Assembly (NCBI GenBank): GCA_001820655.1 | Contig: MHQM01000001.1 | Location: forward strand, 1-20,327 | DNA length: 20,327 nucleotides | Direction of reading: 5' to 3' | DNA from: Candidatus Sungbacteria bacterium RIFCSPHIGHO2_02_FULL_52_23 | Lineage (GTDB): Bacteria; Patescibacteriota; Minisyncoccia; Sungbacterales; HO2-52-23 | The notes under the pieces: generated by a model | What the model was told of the DNA's origin: nothing | Databases searched by the model: none | Seen by the model: only the letters and a program-made list of their open reading frames with translations | Made by a program: the position numbers and the translations under genes | Part shown: positions 4,820 through 11,358 of the stretch, piece by piece | Layout: every line of letters starts with the position of its first letter | Position numbering within the stretch: the first letter of the stretch is position 1

Positions 4820-5428
4820 ATGGACGAAAGCAAATCGGACCTGAAAACCGATGACACACCCGTGGCAGGAGAACGCGGGCGTTTTTTTGATGAGGCATGG
4901 GAAATTGTGCGCGTACTGCTGATTTCGCTTGCGATCGTCGTACCGATACGGTATTTCATCGTACAGCCTTTTGTCGTGCGCGGCGCATCTATGGAGCCGA
5001 ATTTTACCGACAGCGAGTACCTTGTGGTAGATGAGATTTCTTATCAGTTTCGCGAGCCTATGCGCGGCGAGGTCGTGATCTTCCGCTATCCGCAGGATAT
5101 GAGGCAATTTTTTATCAAACGGATCGTAGGCTTGCCCGGAGAGAAGATTTCAATCGCCAAAGGACACGTGAGCATCGTAAACGAGACCTATCCTGAAGGA
5201 TTTACTCTCGCGGAGGCGTATCTGGATGCATCTATCCTGACGCGTCCGGACATTGAGATGACGCTTGGCGAAGACGAATATTTTGTTTTGGGCGACAACC
5301 GCGGGGGGAGTTCGGACTCGCGATTCTGGGGGCCGCTTGCGCGTACGTTTATCGTAGGCAAAGCCGTATTCAGCGCATGGCCTCTTGATCGGTTCGGGCT
5401 TCTGGAGGATTATTCCGTGGCGTATTAA
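4820..5428 (+). CDS. lepB: signal peptidase I
   Basis: This 202-residue membrane serine protease cuts signal peptides from exported proteins on the outer face of the membrane. It has a soluble N-terminus, one membrane helix (about 29-47), then the catalytic box VRGASMEPNF with nucleophile Ser57. RRGEVV-type box C appears here as MRGEVVIFRYP, IKRIVGLPGE supplies the general base Lys100, and LGDNRGGSSDSRFWGPL is the last conserved box. The frame stays open upstream to 4187, opposite pth, but nothing there resembles LepB and the promoter sits just before this ATG. It probably serves the exported proteins of the neighbouring island along with the rest of the secretome. The HisRS-like gene follows 17 bases after its stop. 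Confidence 0.95.
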   Translation: MDESKSDLKTDDTPVAGERGRFFDEAWEIVRVLLISLAIVVPIRYFIVQPFVVRGASMEPNFTDSEYLVVDEISYQFREPMRGEVVIFRYPQDMRQFFIKRIVGLPGEKISIAKGHVSIVNETYPEGFTLAEAYLDASILTRPDIEMTLGEDEYFVLGDNRGGSSDSRFWGPLARTFIVGKAVFSAWPLDRFGLLEDYSVAY

Positions 5429-5445
5429 AATCTTTGCAAGATCGT

Positions 5446-6828
5446 ATGGCAAAACCTCATTCTAAAACGGGTAGGGGAGATGATCTGATCCGCGGGCTTG
5501 ACTGCACGCCGCAGGATCAGAAGATGCGCGATGAGGTCAGGAAGACCGCAGACGGCATCGCGCAATTTTACGGATTTGAGACGATGCGCATAGCGCCGAT
5601 TGAAAGTACCGCTACGATGATGCCTCTTCTGCGCGCGGGATTTCTGGATGAGCGGCCGCCGGTCGTCTGCGAGATCAAGAGCGGGGAGAGCATTATGCTA
5701 CTGCCGTCGGGCGTGCTTGGCGCGGTGCGCGCTTATTTTTCGCACCGCATGCAGTCTCTGCCGCACCCGCTCAAACTTGTTTTTGAAGCGGATGCGTTTT
5801 CAATGTATACCAAGAAAGAAGGGTATCTTGCGGATCCATATGAGCTTGATGAGGCGGGAGCTAAGGATGGTGAGCCCGGTATTGTGCCGCGCCGCGAGTG
5901 GGGACTTGTTATGATCGGGGAAGACGGGCCGGTCGCCGAAGCCGAAGTCATCCAGGTGCTATGGAAAACATGCCGCGAGCTCGGCCTCGCGCATGAGACG
6001 ATTGAACTTCGGGTAAACGCCGTGGGGTGCGCTCACTGCAGGCCGTCATTTCGGTCAGCGCTTTCGGCATATTTCCGCGCGCGCGCGGCGCGCCTATGCT
6101 CCCGCTCCAAGCGCGATCTGAAGCGTGCGCCCGTAAAGATACTTTCCTGTGCTGACGAGCGGTGCCGCGGTATCGCCGCATCCGCCCCGCAGGTACTTGA
6201 TTTTTTGTGTGAACGGTGTAAAAAACAGCTACGGAATCTCCTTGAGTTCTTTGATGAGGCAAAGATTCCCTACTTCCTGGATCCAGGACTTTTTCGCGAG
6301 GGGGCGTGGTTTGGCGAAATTGTATTTGTCATCCTTTTGCGTCCGGAGACGGCCGAGAAGGAAAAGGAAGGCGGGGAAGGAACTCCGCAGGGTGCCGGTA
6401 TGCTGCTTGCCGAAGGCGGACGGGTCTCGCGGGCCGCCGAATTGATGTCAGGCAAAACGCTTGCCGCCGTAGCGGGTACGTTTTTCCTTGATGCCGCGGC
6501 AGGAGAGCTTAGCAGGCGAAGCGAGCACAAGCCGAGCGAGGGAGGAGTATTCTTTGTCCAGCTGGGAGAGCTTGCCAAGCGTAAAAGTTTTGAAATCCTG
6601 GAAGCGCTTCGCGAAGGCGGGATGGACGTGAAGGAATCGCTTGGCCGCGATTCCATCAAGATACAGTTGAAAATCGCCGAGCGGATCGGGGCGCGCGTAG
6701 CGCTGGTGCTCGGCCAGAAAGAGGCGCTGGACGGCACGATCATCGTGCGCGAAGTGGAATCCGGCATACAGGAGACGGTCCCGCAGGAGAAACTGGTGGA
6801 CTTTTTGAAAAAGAAGCTTAAGAAATAA
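5446..6828 (+). CDS. histidyl-tRNA synthetase-like protein lacking catalytic residues
   Basis: This encodes 460 residues from ATG 5446; a TTG 12 bases upstream is a weaker alternative. The whole class II HisRS layout can be followed. N-terminus: LIRGLDCTPQDQ and AQFYGFE. Motif 2 region: VRAYFSHRMQSLPHPLKLVF. Candidate-phyla-type Cys-rich insertion: Cys195, 198, 218, 235, 240, 255 and 258. Then IPYFLDPGL, and a C-terminal anticodon-binding domain (about 367-460, FEILEALREGGMDVKE...VALVLGQKE). The active-site signatures are replaced, however. RPEGT becomes LPSG (86-89), the motif 2 FRxE becomes FSMY (118-121), the histidine loop LVRGLDYY becomes LFREGAWF (282-289), and GGGRYD becomes AEGGRV. 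HisRS charges tRNA-His with ATP; this protein probably cannot. The intact long frame argues for a retained role such as tRNA binding or regulation. HisZ is an alternative, but it lacks the C-terminal domain. Confidence 0.8.
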   Translation: MAKPHSKTGRGDDLIRGLDCTPQDQKMRDEVRKTADGIAQFYGFETMRIAPIESTATMMPLLRAGFLDERPPVVCEIKSGESIMLLPSGVLGAVRAYFSHRMQSLPHPLKLVFEADAFSMYTKKEGYLADPYELDEAGAKDGEPGIVPRREWGLVMIGEDGPVAEAEVIQVLWKTCRELGLAHETIELRVNAVGCAHCRPSFRSALSAYFRARAARLCSRSKRDLKRAPVKILSCADERCRGIAASAPQVLDFLCERCKKQLRNLLEFFDEAKIPYFLDPGLFREGAWFGEIVFVILLRPETAEKEKEGGEGTPQGAGMLLAEGGRVSRAAELMSGKTLAAVAGTFFLDAAAGELSRRSEHKPSEGGVFFVQLGELAKRKSFEILEALREGGMDVKESLGRDSIKIQLKIAERIGARVALVLGQKEALDGTIIVREVESGIQETVPQEKLVDFLKKKLKK

Positions 6829-6837
6829 GGGCTTTGT

Positions 6838-6871
6838 CCAAATCTCCGAGGCAGTGCCGAAGGAGATTTGG
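6838..6871 (+). terminator. 10-bp perfect hairpin after the HisRS-like gene
   Basis: CCAAATCTCC (6838-6847) pairs perfectly with GGAGATTTGG (6862-6871) around a 14-base loop, starting 9 bases after the stop codon. No T-run follows, so it may be an RNA-stabilising or weak terminating hairpin rather than a classical terminator. Confidence 0.4.
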
Positions 6872-6884
6872 CAACAAAACCTTA

Positions 6885-6984
6885 CCCCGCCCTTTGCCTT
6901 GTGCAGTACGGATCATTGAGTCAGGATCAAAGGCGATCCTTATATCCGACTCAAGCTATATCGTGCACAAAGCAAAGAGCGGGG
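6885..6984 (+). repeat. long imperfect inverted repeat with nested hairpin
   Basis: Two 21-base arms (6885-6905 and 6964-6984) pair at 19 positions: CCCCGC, CTTTGC and TTGTGCA on the left meet TGCACAA, GCAAAG and GCGGGG on the right, separated by single C/A mismatches. Inside, TTGAGTC (6916-6922) pairs with GACTCAA (6948-6954), and AGGATC (6923-6928) with GATCCT (6935-6940). It fills most of the gap between the HisRS-like and HIT genes and encodes no protein. It could be a miniature inverted-repeat element or a structured untranslated RNA. Confidence 0.65.
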
Positions 6985-6989
6985 TGCTC

Positions 6990-7041
6990 ATAGGTTGTAG
7001 CGAAATTTACTTCGCTACAGCTCGTAAATTTCGACACCTAT
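6990..7041 (+). promoter_or_regulatory. two mutually exclusive hairpins overlapping the HIT start codon
   Basis: TGTAGCGAA (6996-7004) can pair with TTCGCTACA (7011-7019). Alternatively CGAAATTTAC (7001-7010) can pair with GTAAATTTCG (7024-7033), extended by ATAGGT against ACCTAT, which includes the first two bases of the ATG at 7040. The two folds share bases and cannot form together. Start-codon occlusion in one state is an inference. Confidence 0.45.
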
Positions 7042-7384
7042 GGCAGATTGTCTTTTTTGCAAAATCGGCACAGGGGAGATACCTTCGGATACGGTCTATG
7101 AGGATTCCCACGTACGGATCTTCAAGGATATCCACCCCAAAGCTCCGGTGCATCTGCTTGCGATACCCAAGACCCATATTGAATCTATTGCCCATTTGGG
7201 GCATGATCATGGAGCGATCGTTGCCGCTCTGCTCTATGGAGCCAAAGAGACTGCCGAGCGCATGGGTCTGACAGGATACAAGCTTGTATTTAATGTCGGA
7301 CGGGAAGGAGGACAGATGATTGATCACCTGCACCTGCATATCCTCGGAGGCTGGCAGAAAGGTGCGCCGAAGCATGAAGTATGA
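7040..7384 (+). CDS. HIT-family (HINT-type) nucleotide hydrolase
   Basis: This 114-residue protein matches the usual HINT length. The N-terminus CLFCKI (Cys4, Cys7) is a typical zinc-binding start. IFKDIHPKAPVHLLAIPKTHI and FNVGREGGQMIDHLHLHILGG are the conserved blocks, and the catalytic histidine triad is His96, His98 and His100, with His98 expected to be the nucleophile. HINT enzymes cleave AMP-linked phosphoramidates and adenylates in the cytoplasm. In E. coli HinT, aminoacyl-AMP produced by lysyl-tRNA synthetase is a known substrate, so a place beside a synthetase relative is suggestive. The region before the ATG is fully occupied by alternative hairpins, and there is no Shine-Dalgarno site. 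The next gene starts 83 bases downstream after an inverted repeat. Confidence 0.95.
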   Translation: MADCLFCKIGTGEIPSDTVYEDSHVRIFKDIHPKAPVHLLAIPKTHIESIAHLGHDHGAIVAALLYGAKETAERMGLTGYKLVFNVGREGGQMIDHLHLHILGGWQKGAPKHEV

Positions 7385-7450
7385 ATTATGAATAGCGGGA
7401 TCAATGGGGCGAAAGAGTGTCCCCGATCATAATTCTTAATTCTTAATTCC
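7383..7450 (+). terminator. inverted repeat and short TTAATTC repeats between HIT and bS21
   Basis: GAATTATGA (7383-7391, overlapping the HIT stop) pairs with TCATAATTC (7427-7435). Inside, GGGG (7406-7409) faces CCCC (7421-7424). After the stem come three TTAATTC-type units (about 7431-7450). The T-rich tail makes a terminator possible, and the short repeats look like replication slippage. Confidence 0.4.
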
Positions 7451-7467
7451 TTATTCATTTTACGATT

Positions 7468-7707
7468 ATGGTTGAAGTACGCAGACGAGAACGAGAGACA
7501 ACCGCGGCTATGCTCCGCAGATTTACCCGCCGCGTCCAGCAGTCGGGAGCCCTGATGCATGCGCGCAAGCGAAAATTTCATCCCTCAAAAGTAACCAAGC
7601 GCTCCATGCGGGAAAGCGCACTGCGGCGTATCGTGGTGGCGCGCGAACGCGTGCGTCTGGAAAAACTCGGCAAATCGCCGAAAGACGAGAAGAAGAAACC
7701 GCGGTGA
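7468..7707 (+). CDS. rpsU: ribosomal protein bS21
   Basis: This encodes 79 very basic residues. The start VEVRRRERETTAAMLRRFTR followed by RVQQSGALMHARKRKFHPSK matches the bS21 pattern: a short beta start, a helix with a LRRF-type motif, a Gly turn, then RKR plus an aromatic and PS. The C-terminal extension is rich in Lys and Arg, as in other long bS21 versions. bS21 binds the small subunit near the 3' end of 16S rRNA, where the anti-Shine-Dalgarno sequence lies, and influences initiation. This is relevant here because most genes in the window lack such sites. A TACGAT string ends directly before the ATG, but it is too close to be judged a promoter. Confidence 0.88.
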   Translation: MVEVRRRERETTAAMLRRFTRRVQQSGALMHARKRKFHPSKVTKRSMRESALRRIVVARERVRLEKLGKSPKDEKKKPR

Positions 7708-7723
7708 TTAAGTTGGTAGATCG

Positions 7724-7776
7724 TAGGTAGTAGGTTGTAGGCAAGAAAAAAATCTTCCTACGCCCCCTACTACCTA
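7724..7776 (+). promoter_or_regulatory. long hairpin in the yqeY leader
   Basis: TAGGTAGTAGG (7724-7734) pairs perfectly with CCTACTACCTA (7766-7776). Inside, GTAGG (7737-7741) pairs with CCTAC (7757-7761) and AAGA (7743-7746) with TCTT (7753-7756), around a six-A loop. The stem ends 6 bases before the yqeY ATG. It could end bS21 transcripts or control yqeY translation; there is no T-run, so terminator function is uncertain. Confidence 0.5.
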
Positions 7777-7782
7777 GTGCAT

Positions 7783-8229
7783 ATGCTGAAAACTGATATT
7801 GAAAATGCTACTCGCGCCGCAATGAAAAGCCATAATGCGGCTCTTGTGGGGACGCTTCGTATGGCGCTTGCCGCGATCAAAAATCGCGAGCTTGAAAAAC
7901 GCGCGAAGTCGGGTGCCACCGAATTGACGGAAGAGGAGACGATGGCTGTGGTGAAGAGCGAAGTGAAAAAGCGAAAAGACTCCGTGATGGAGTTTGAAAA
8001 AGCGAGCAGGCAAGATCTTGCGGACAAAGAGAAAGCCGAGCTTGCGATTTTGGAAAAATATCTTCCCGTAGAGCTTTCGGATGAAGAAATTGAAAAGCTC
8101 ATCCGGCCATTGGCGGCGGGACGAGTAGCGACTGACTTTGGCGCGGTCATGGGCTTGGCCATGAAGGCCATAGCGGGCCGCGCATCCGGCGATCGCGTGA
8201 GCGCTACCGTGAAGCGGATGCTTGGCTAA
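7783..8229 (+). CDS. yqeY: YqeY/GatB C-terminal-like protein
   Basis: This encodes 148 residues of the YqeY family, which shares the helical tail domain of GatB and GatE. It starts MLKTDIENATRAAMKSHNAA and shows RMALAAIKNRELEKR, EEETMAVVKSEVKKRKDS and LEKYLPVELSDEEI, then the C-terminal subdomain with DFGAVMGLAMKAIAGRA and a final MKRMLG-like end. The domain binds tRNA in GatB; the free-standing protein has no settled function. A GTG two codons upstream is possible, but the ATG is preferred because the GTG lies at the foot of the hairpin. It is followed in the same frame, after TAA and 12 bases, by ybeY, so the two are probably translated as a pair. Confidence 0.92.
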   Translation: MLKTDIENATRAAMKSHNAALVGTLRMALAAIKNRELEKRAKSGATELTEEETMAVVKSEVKKRKDSVMEFEKASRQDLADKEKAELAILEKYLPVELSDEEIEKLIRPLAAGRVATDFGAVMGLAMKAIAGRASGDRVSATVKRMLG

Positions 8230-8241
8230 CTACCGCGCTTC

Positions 8242-8640
8242 TTGCTCCTATCTATAAAACATATTGTTAAGAAATTTCCCCAAGCAGTTCGGAAGAAACT
8301 GCCTGGGGAAATTGCGGTTGTAGCGGTCTCCGAAAAAGAGTCGCAGGCGCTCAACCGCGTATATCGCAAAAAAAACAAGGCGGCCAACGTCTTGTCGTTT
8401 TGGTATTCAAAGGAGTATGGTGAAATCATCGTATGTCCCTCTTTGATACGCCTTCATGCGCGCGCCGAGGGGCATACGTACCAGTACCAGATGACATGGA
8501 TGATTTTGCATGGTACGATTCATCTGTCAGGACTGCATCATGAGACGTCTGCTGGGATTGCACGCAGAATAGAAACGCTGGAACAAAAAATTTTAGACTC
8601 TATTTTCCCACATGTCCCGAAAGATCATTACCGCCCTTGA
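8242..8640 (+). CDS. ybeY: endoribonuclease YbeY (TTG start)
   Basis: This encodes 132 residues. The zinc site is the family signature HGTIHLSGLHHE, whose three His residues hold the metal, and RKKNKAANVLSFWY is the conserved central block. YbeY is a single-strand endoribonuclease involved in 16S rRNA 3'-end maturation and ribosome quality control. The start is unusual. No ATG occurs before the conserved core, so the TTG at 8242 is chosen, 12 bases after the yqeY stop in the same frame and without a Shine-Dalgarno site. The N-terminus is short for the family. The 3' end overlaps ftsA by 29 bases, which suggests coupled translation. Confidence 0.9.
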   Translation: MLLSIKHIVKKFPQAVRKKLPGEIAVVAVSEKESQALNRVYRKKNKAANVLSFWYSKEYGEIIVCPSLIRLHARAEGHTYQYQMTWMILHGTIHLSGLHHETSAGIARRIETLEQKILDSIFPHVPKDHYRP

Positions 8641-9850
8641 TATAGGCACGACTACGGTGCAAACCGTAGTGGCGGAACGTGTGCGTGAGGGAGAAGGACT
8701 GCATATTTTGGGCGTTGGTGTAGCGCCTTCCGCGGGCGTGCGGAGAGGCGCTGTCGTGGACTTTGTGGAGGCTGCTGGAGCTGTGCGCAGATCTCTGGAA
8801 GCCGCGCGCCGCGCATCGGGAGTGCCTATCAAATCGGTGTGGCTTGCGGTGGATGGCTCTCATGTGACTGTTTCCTCATCCCGCGGCGTCGTAGCCGTCT
8901 CCCGCGCGGATCAGGAGATTTCCCCGGAGGATGTGCGCAGGGCTTTGGCCGCGGCCGAGACATTTGTGCCCAAAAACCAAAATAAAGAGATTCTGCACAT
9001 GATCCCGCGGGATTTTAAGGTGGATCGGGAGGTCGGGATTAAAGACCCCGTCGGGATGCATGGTGTGCGTCTGGAGGTGGATGCGCTGATCATTGAGTGC
9101 TCGGCGCCGTACCTCAAAAACATGTTTAAATGCGTGGAGGCCGCGGGGATTGCGGTAGAGGACTATGTCTTTGCGCCGCTTGCCGCATCCGAGGCCGTGC
9201 TTACCAAGCGCCAAAAAGAGCTTGGGGTGATGCTGGTGGATATCGGCGGAGGATCTTCCAGTTTTGTTGTATTTGAAGAGGGGGTCGCGGTGCATGCCGG
9301 GGTGGTGCCGATAGGAGGCAATCATATCACGGGCGATGTTGCGATCGGCATGCGTACGCATGTAGATGTGGCGGAAGAAATCAAACGGACATATGGGACG
9401 TGTCTGGTCAGCGATTTGCCCAAACGCGACGTGATCCGCCTGGCCGAATTTATCCCTGACAGCACGGAGACGTATTCGCGCCGCGAGCTTGGCGAGATCA
9501 TCGGCGCGCGCCTGCAGGATCTCTTTGAGCTCCTGCAAAAGGAGCTTCGTAAAATCAATCGTGTCCGTTTGCTTCCGGCGGGCGTTGTCCTGGTAGGCGG
9601 ATCGTCCATGATACCCGGTATGGTGGATCTGACGCGTACGGAGATCGGCCTTCCTGCCGAGCAGGGTATGCCGATACAATTTGAGCCGGCTCCTGATGAA
9701 AAGCAAGGGCCACCTTTGGCAACGGTGCTCGGAGTGGCGCGCTGGGCAAGCTCCAAATCATCTCACGCTACATCAAGCCAGTGGGGAGAGTATGTGTCCC
9801 ATATGACCTCGCGCCCGTGGCTCAAGTGGCTGAAATCATTTCTCCCGTAG
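8612..9850 (+). CDS. ftsA: cell division protein FtsA
   Basis: This 412-residue actin-like ATPase tethers FtsZ to the membrane. The phosphate-1 motif is ALDIGTTTVQTVVAE (8-22). The inserted 1C domain follows (about 90-170, with RDFKVD and VGMHGVRLEVDA), then phosphate-2 VMLVDIGGGSSSF, the adenosine motif VVLVGGSSMIPGM, and a C-terminal amphipathic membrane helix ending KWLKSFLP. All landmarks and the length are normal for FtsA. It overlaps the end of ybeY, and its stop is 92 bases before ftsZ. SHS2 domain and ATP site residues appear intact, so it should be functional. Confidence 0.97.
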   Translation: MSRKIITALDIGTTTVQTVVAERVREGEGLHILGVGVAPSAGVRRGAVVDFVEAAGAVRRSLEAARRASGVPIKSVWLAVDGSHVTVSSSRGVVAVSRADQEISPEDVRRALAAAETFVPKNQNKEILHMIPRDFKVDREVGIKDPVGMHGVRLEVDALIIECSAPYLKNMFKCVEAAGIAVEDYVFAPLAASEAVLTKRQKELGVMLVDIGGGSSSFVVFEEGVAVHAGVVPIGGNHITGDVAIGMRTHVDVAEEIKRTYGTCLVSDLPKRDVIRLAEFIPDSTETYSRRELGEIIGARLQDLFELLQKELRKINRVRLLPAGVVLVGGSSMIPGMVDLTRTEIGLPAEQGMPIQFEPAPDEKQGPPLATVLGVARWASSKSSHATSSQWGEYVSHMTSRPWLKWLKSFLP

Positions 9851-9896
9851 ATGATGTCCGATATCAGGAGGAGGGTCTATTGCATTTTTGAGACTC

Positions 9897-9924
9897 TTGC
9901 GTTACCCTTTACGGACATTATCAT
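9897..9924 (+). promoter_or_regulatory. candidate promoter of ftsZ
   Basis: TTGCGT (9897-9902), a 16-base spacer and TATCAT (9919-9924) lie in the ftsA-ftsZ gap, 18 bases before the ftsZ ATG. This gives a 5' leader of about 12 bases without a Shine-Dalgarno site. An AGGAGGAGGG string at 9866-9875 has no sensible reading frame after it. The gene may also be read from upstream. Confidence 0.35.
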
Positions 9925-9942
9925 TCCATTTCCATCAGAACT

Positions 9943-11073
9943 ATGCCTTCCATCAAACCAGATATAGAGACATACGCGCGGATCAAGGTCATCGGCGTCG
10001 GAGGAGGCGGCGGCAAGGCTGTAACGCGCATGATTGACCACAAAATCAACGGCGTTGATTTCTTGACCATAAATACCGATGCGCAGGATCTGCATTTTAC
10101 CAAAGCGCGGACCAAGATCCATATCGGCAAAAACCTGACAAAAGGCCTTGGAGCAGGCATGAATCCTGATCTTGGCAGGCAAGCCGCCGAAGAGAATCGC
10201 GATGAAATCCATGAGGCTATCAAAGGCGCTGATATGGTGTTTCTTACCTGTGGCCTCGGGGGAGGTACGGGATCCGGAGCATCGCCGATCGTGGCGGAGG
10301 TTGCGCGCGATGCGGGAGCACTGACTATTGGCGTGGTAACACGGCCGTTTAGCTTTGAGGGCGTGCAGAGAGCCAAGGTGGCTGATGCGGCGTGGCACGA
10401 ACTGCGCGATCGGGTAGACGCGCTGATCACGATCCACAATGACCGGATTTTGAATGTCGTAAGCAAGGACGTATCGCTTCTCAATGCATTTGCCGTATGC
10501 GATGACGTCCTGCGCCAAGCGGTACAGGGGATTTCGGACCTGATCATCACGCCCGGGATCATCAACGTGGATTTTGCCGATGTACGCGCGATTATGCAGG
10601 ATGCGGGGTCTGCAATGATGGGGGTAGGATTTGCATCGGGCGAGGATCGCGCGGTGGCTGCCGCCAAAGCCGCGGTGAGTTCACCTCTGCTTGATATCTC
10701 TATTGAGGGCGCCCGCGGAGTGCTGTTTAACGTCTCCGGAGGGCCTGATCTGACTATGTGGGAGGTTAACGAGGCGGCAAAAGTCATCACCGAGTCAATT
10801 GACCGCGATGCCAAGGTGATCTTTGGCGCAGTACACGATGACAGGCTGAAAAAGGGCGAGATCAAGATCACGGTCGTGGCTACGGGTTTTGCTGGCCAGC
10901 AAGGGGCTATGCCATCCGCCCGCGAAGATCGCTCGGAAGCACGCAAAACGCCTTTTATCTCCCAGTCGGGCGTGGCATCCAGCGACAAGGAAAAGCCGTC
11001 CGCTCCGGCCTCTCAAGCGCCTGAAAGCGAATGGGACGCAATGCCCGCATTTTTGCGAAGACGCAGTAAATAA
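9943..11073 (+). CDS. ftsZ: cell division GTPase FtsZ
   Basis: This 376-residue tubulin homologue forms the division ring. Early glycine loop: KVIGVGGGGGKAVTRM. NTDAQDL follows, then the tubulin signature GGGTGSG (106-112). The T7 catalytic loop is seen as NVDFADVRAIM with its two acidic residues. After a linker of about 45 residues rich in Ser, Ala and Lys, the C-terminal peptide EWDAMPAFLRRRSK is the docking site for FtsA. The linker is moderately long and low in complexity, as is normal. It directly follows ftsA, and a good hairpin terminator comes 27 bases after the stop. The long open frames on the opposite strand here are mirrors of its codon bias. Confidence 0.98.
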   Translation: MPSIKPDIETYARIKVIGVGGGGGKAVTRMIDHKINGVDFLTINTDAQDLHFTKARTKIHIGKNLTKGLGAGMNPDLGRQAAEENRDEIHEAIKGADMVFLTCGLGGGTGSGASPIVAEVARDAGALTIGVVTRPFSFEGVQRAKVADAAWHELRDRVDALITIHNDRILNVVSKDVSLLNAFAVCDDVLRQAVQGISDLIITPGIINVDFADVRAIMQDAGSAMMGVGFASGEDRAVAAAKAAVSSPLLDISIEGARGVLFNVSGGPDLTMWEVNEAAKVITESIDRDAKVIFGAVHDDRLKKGEIKITVVATGFAGQQGAMPSAREDRSEARKTPFISQSGVASSDKEKPSAPASQAPESEWDAMPAFLRRRSK

Positions 11074-11099
11074 TTGATTTTTTGAGCTGGTGCTCCCCG

Positions 11100-11134
11100 C
11101 CGCAAACCTCATGGTTTGCGGTAGATTTGTTTTT
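11100..11134 (+). terminator. intrinsic terminator after ftsZ
   Basis: CCGCAAACC (11100-11108) pairs perfectly with GGTTTGCGG (11113-11121) around TCAT, followed by TAGATTTGTTTTT. It closes the long plus-strand run that ends in ftsZ. Confidence 0.75.
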
Positions 11135-11230
11135 GGCGCATTTCTCCCGACATTTTTGTCCAAATACAGCATAGAGCGACTGCTTCGTCAATGATTTCTC
11201 CGTTATCCCCAGGAAATCGTAAAAAATGCT

Positions 11231-11260
11231 TTGACGTATATTTCTGCAAGGGAATACAAT
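11231..11260 (+). promoter_or_regulatory. promoter of nrdJ
   Basis: TTGACG (11231-11236), an 18-base spacer and TACAAT (11255-11260) match the sigma-70 consensus well. Transcription would start near 11267, leaving a leader of about 92 bases before the nrdJ ATG. Confidence 0.65.
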
Positions 11261-11291
11261 GAAGCTGTTATTGATTTTTGATTCAGAAACC

Positions 11292-11331
11292 CTCTTTCGT
11301 CTCACAAGATTACGGGCGAAAGAGTATTTTT
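11292..11331 (+). terminator. hairpin plus T-run in the nrdJ leader (possible attenuator)
   Basis: CTCTTTCG (11292-11299) pairs with CGAAAGAG (11317-11324) across a 17-base loop and is followed by TATTTTTG. It lies between the promoter and the start codon of nrdJ, so premature termination could limit expression. No cobalamin riboswitch signature or NrdR-type box was recognised in the leader. Confidence 0.45.
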
Positions 11332-11358
11332 GTCTCATTTTTCCTAATTTCCCTCTTT

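Noticed and set aside
4760..5107. Long N-terminal extension of the pth frame on the minus strand
   Set aside because: It overlaps lepB and has no family resemblance. Pth starts canonically at MILIVGLGNPG.
6885..6984. tRNA or other known RNA gene in the structured gap
   Set aside because: The stems do not match a tRNA cloverleaf: the 21-base outer arms are far too long and no T-loop or anticodon arm can be placed.
9921..10988. 355-residue minus-strand open frame opposite ftsZ
   Set aside because: Ser/Ala/Pro/Arg-rich mirror of ftsZ codon bias, with no recognisable domain.
11074..11358. Cobalamin riboswitch or NrdR boxes upstream of nrdJ
   Set aside because: I looked for a B12-box-like GCCACTG element and for paired NrdR-type palindromes and saw neither. 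Only a simple hairpin with T-run is visible. A covariance-model search would be decisive.
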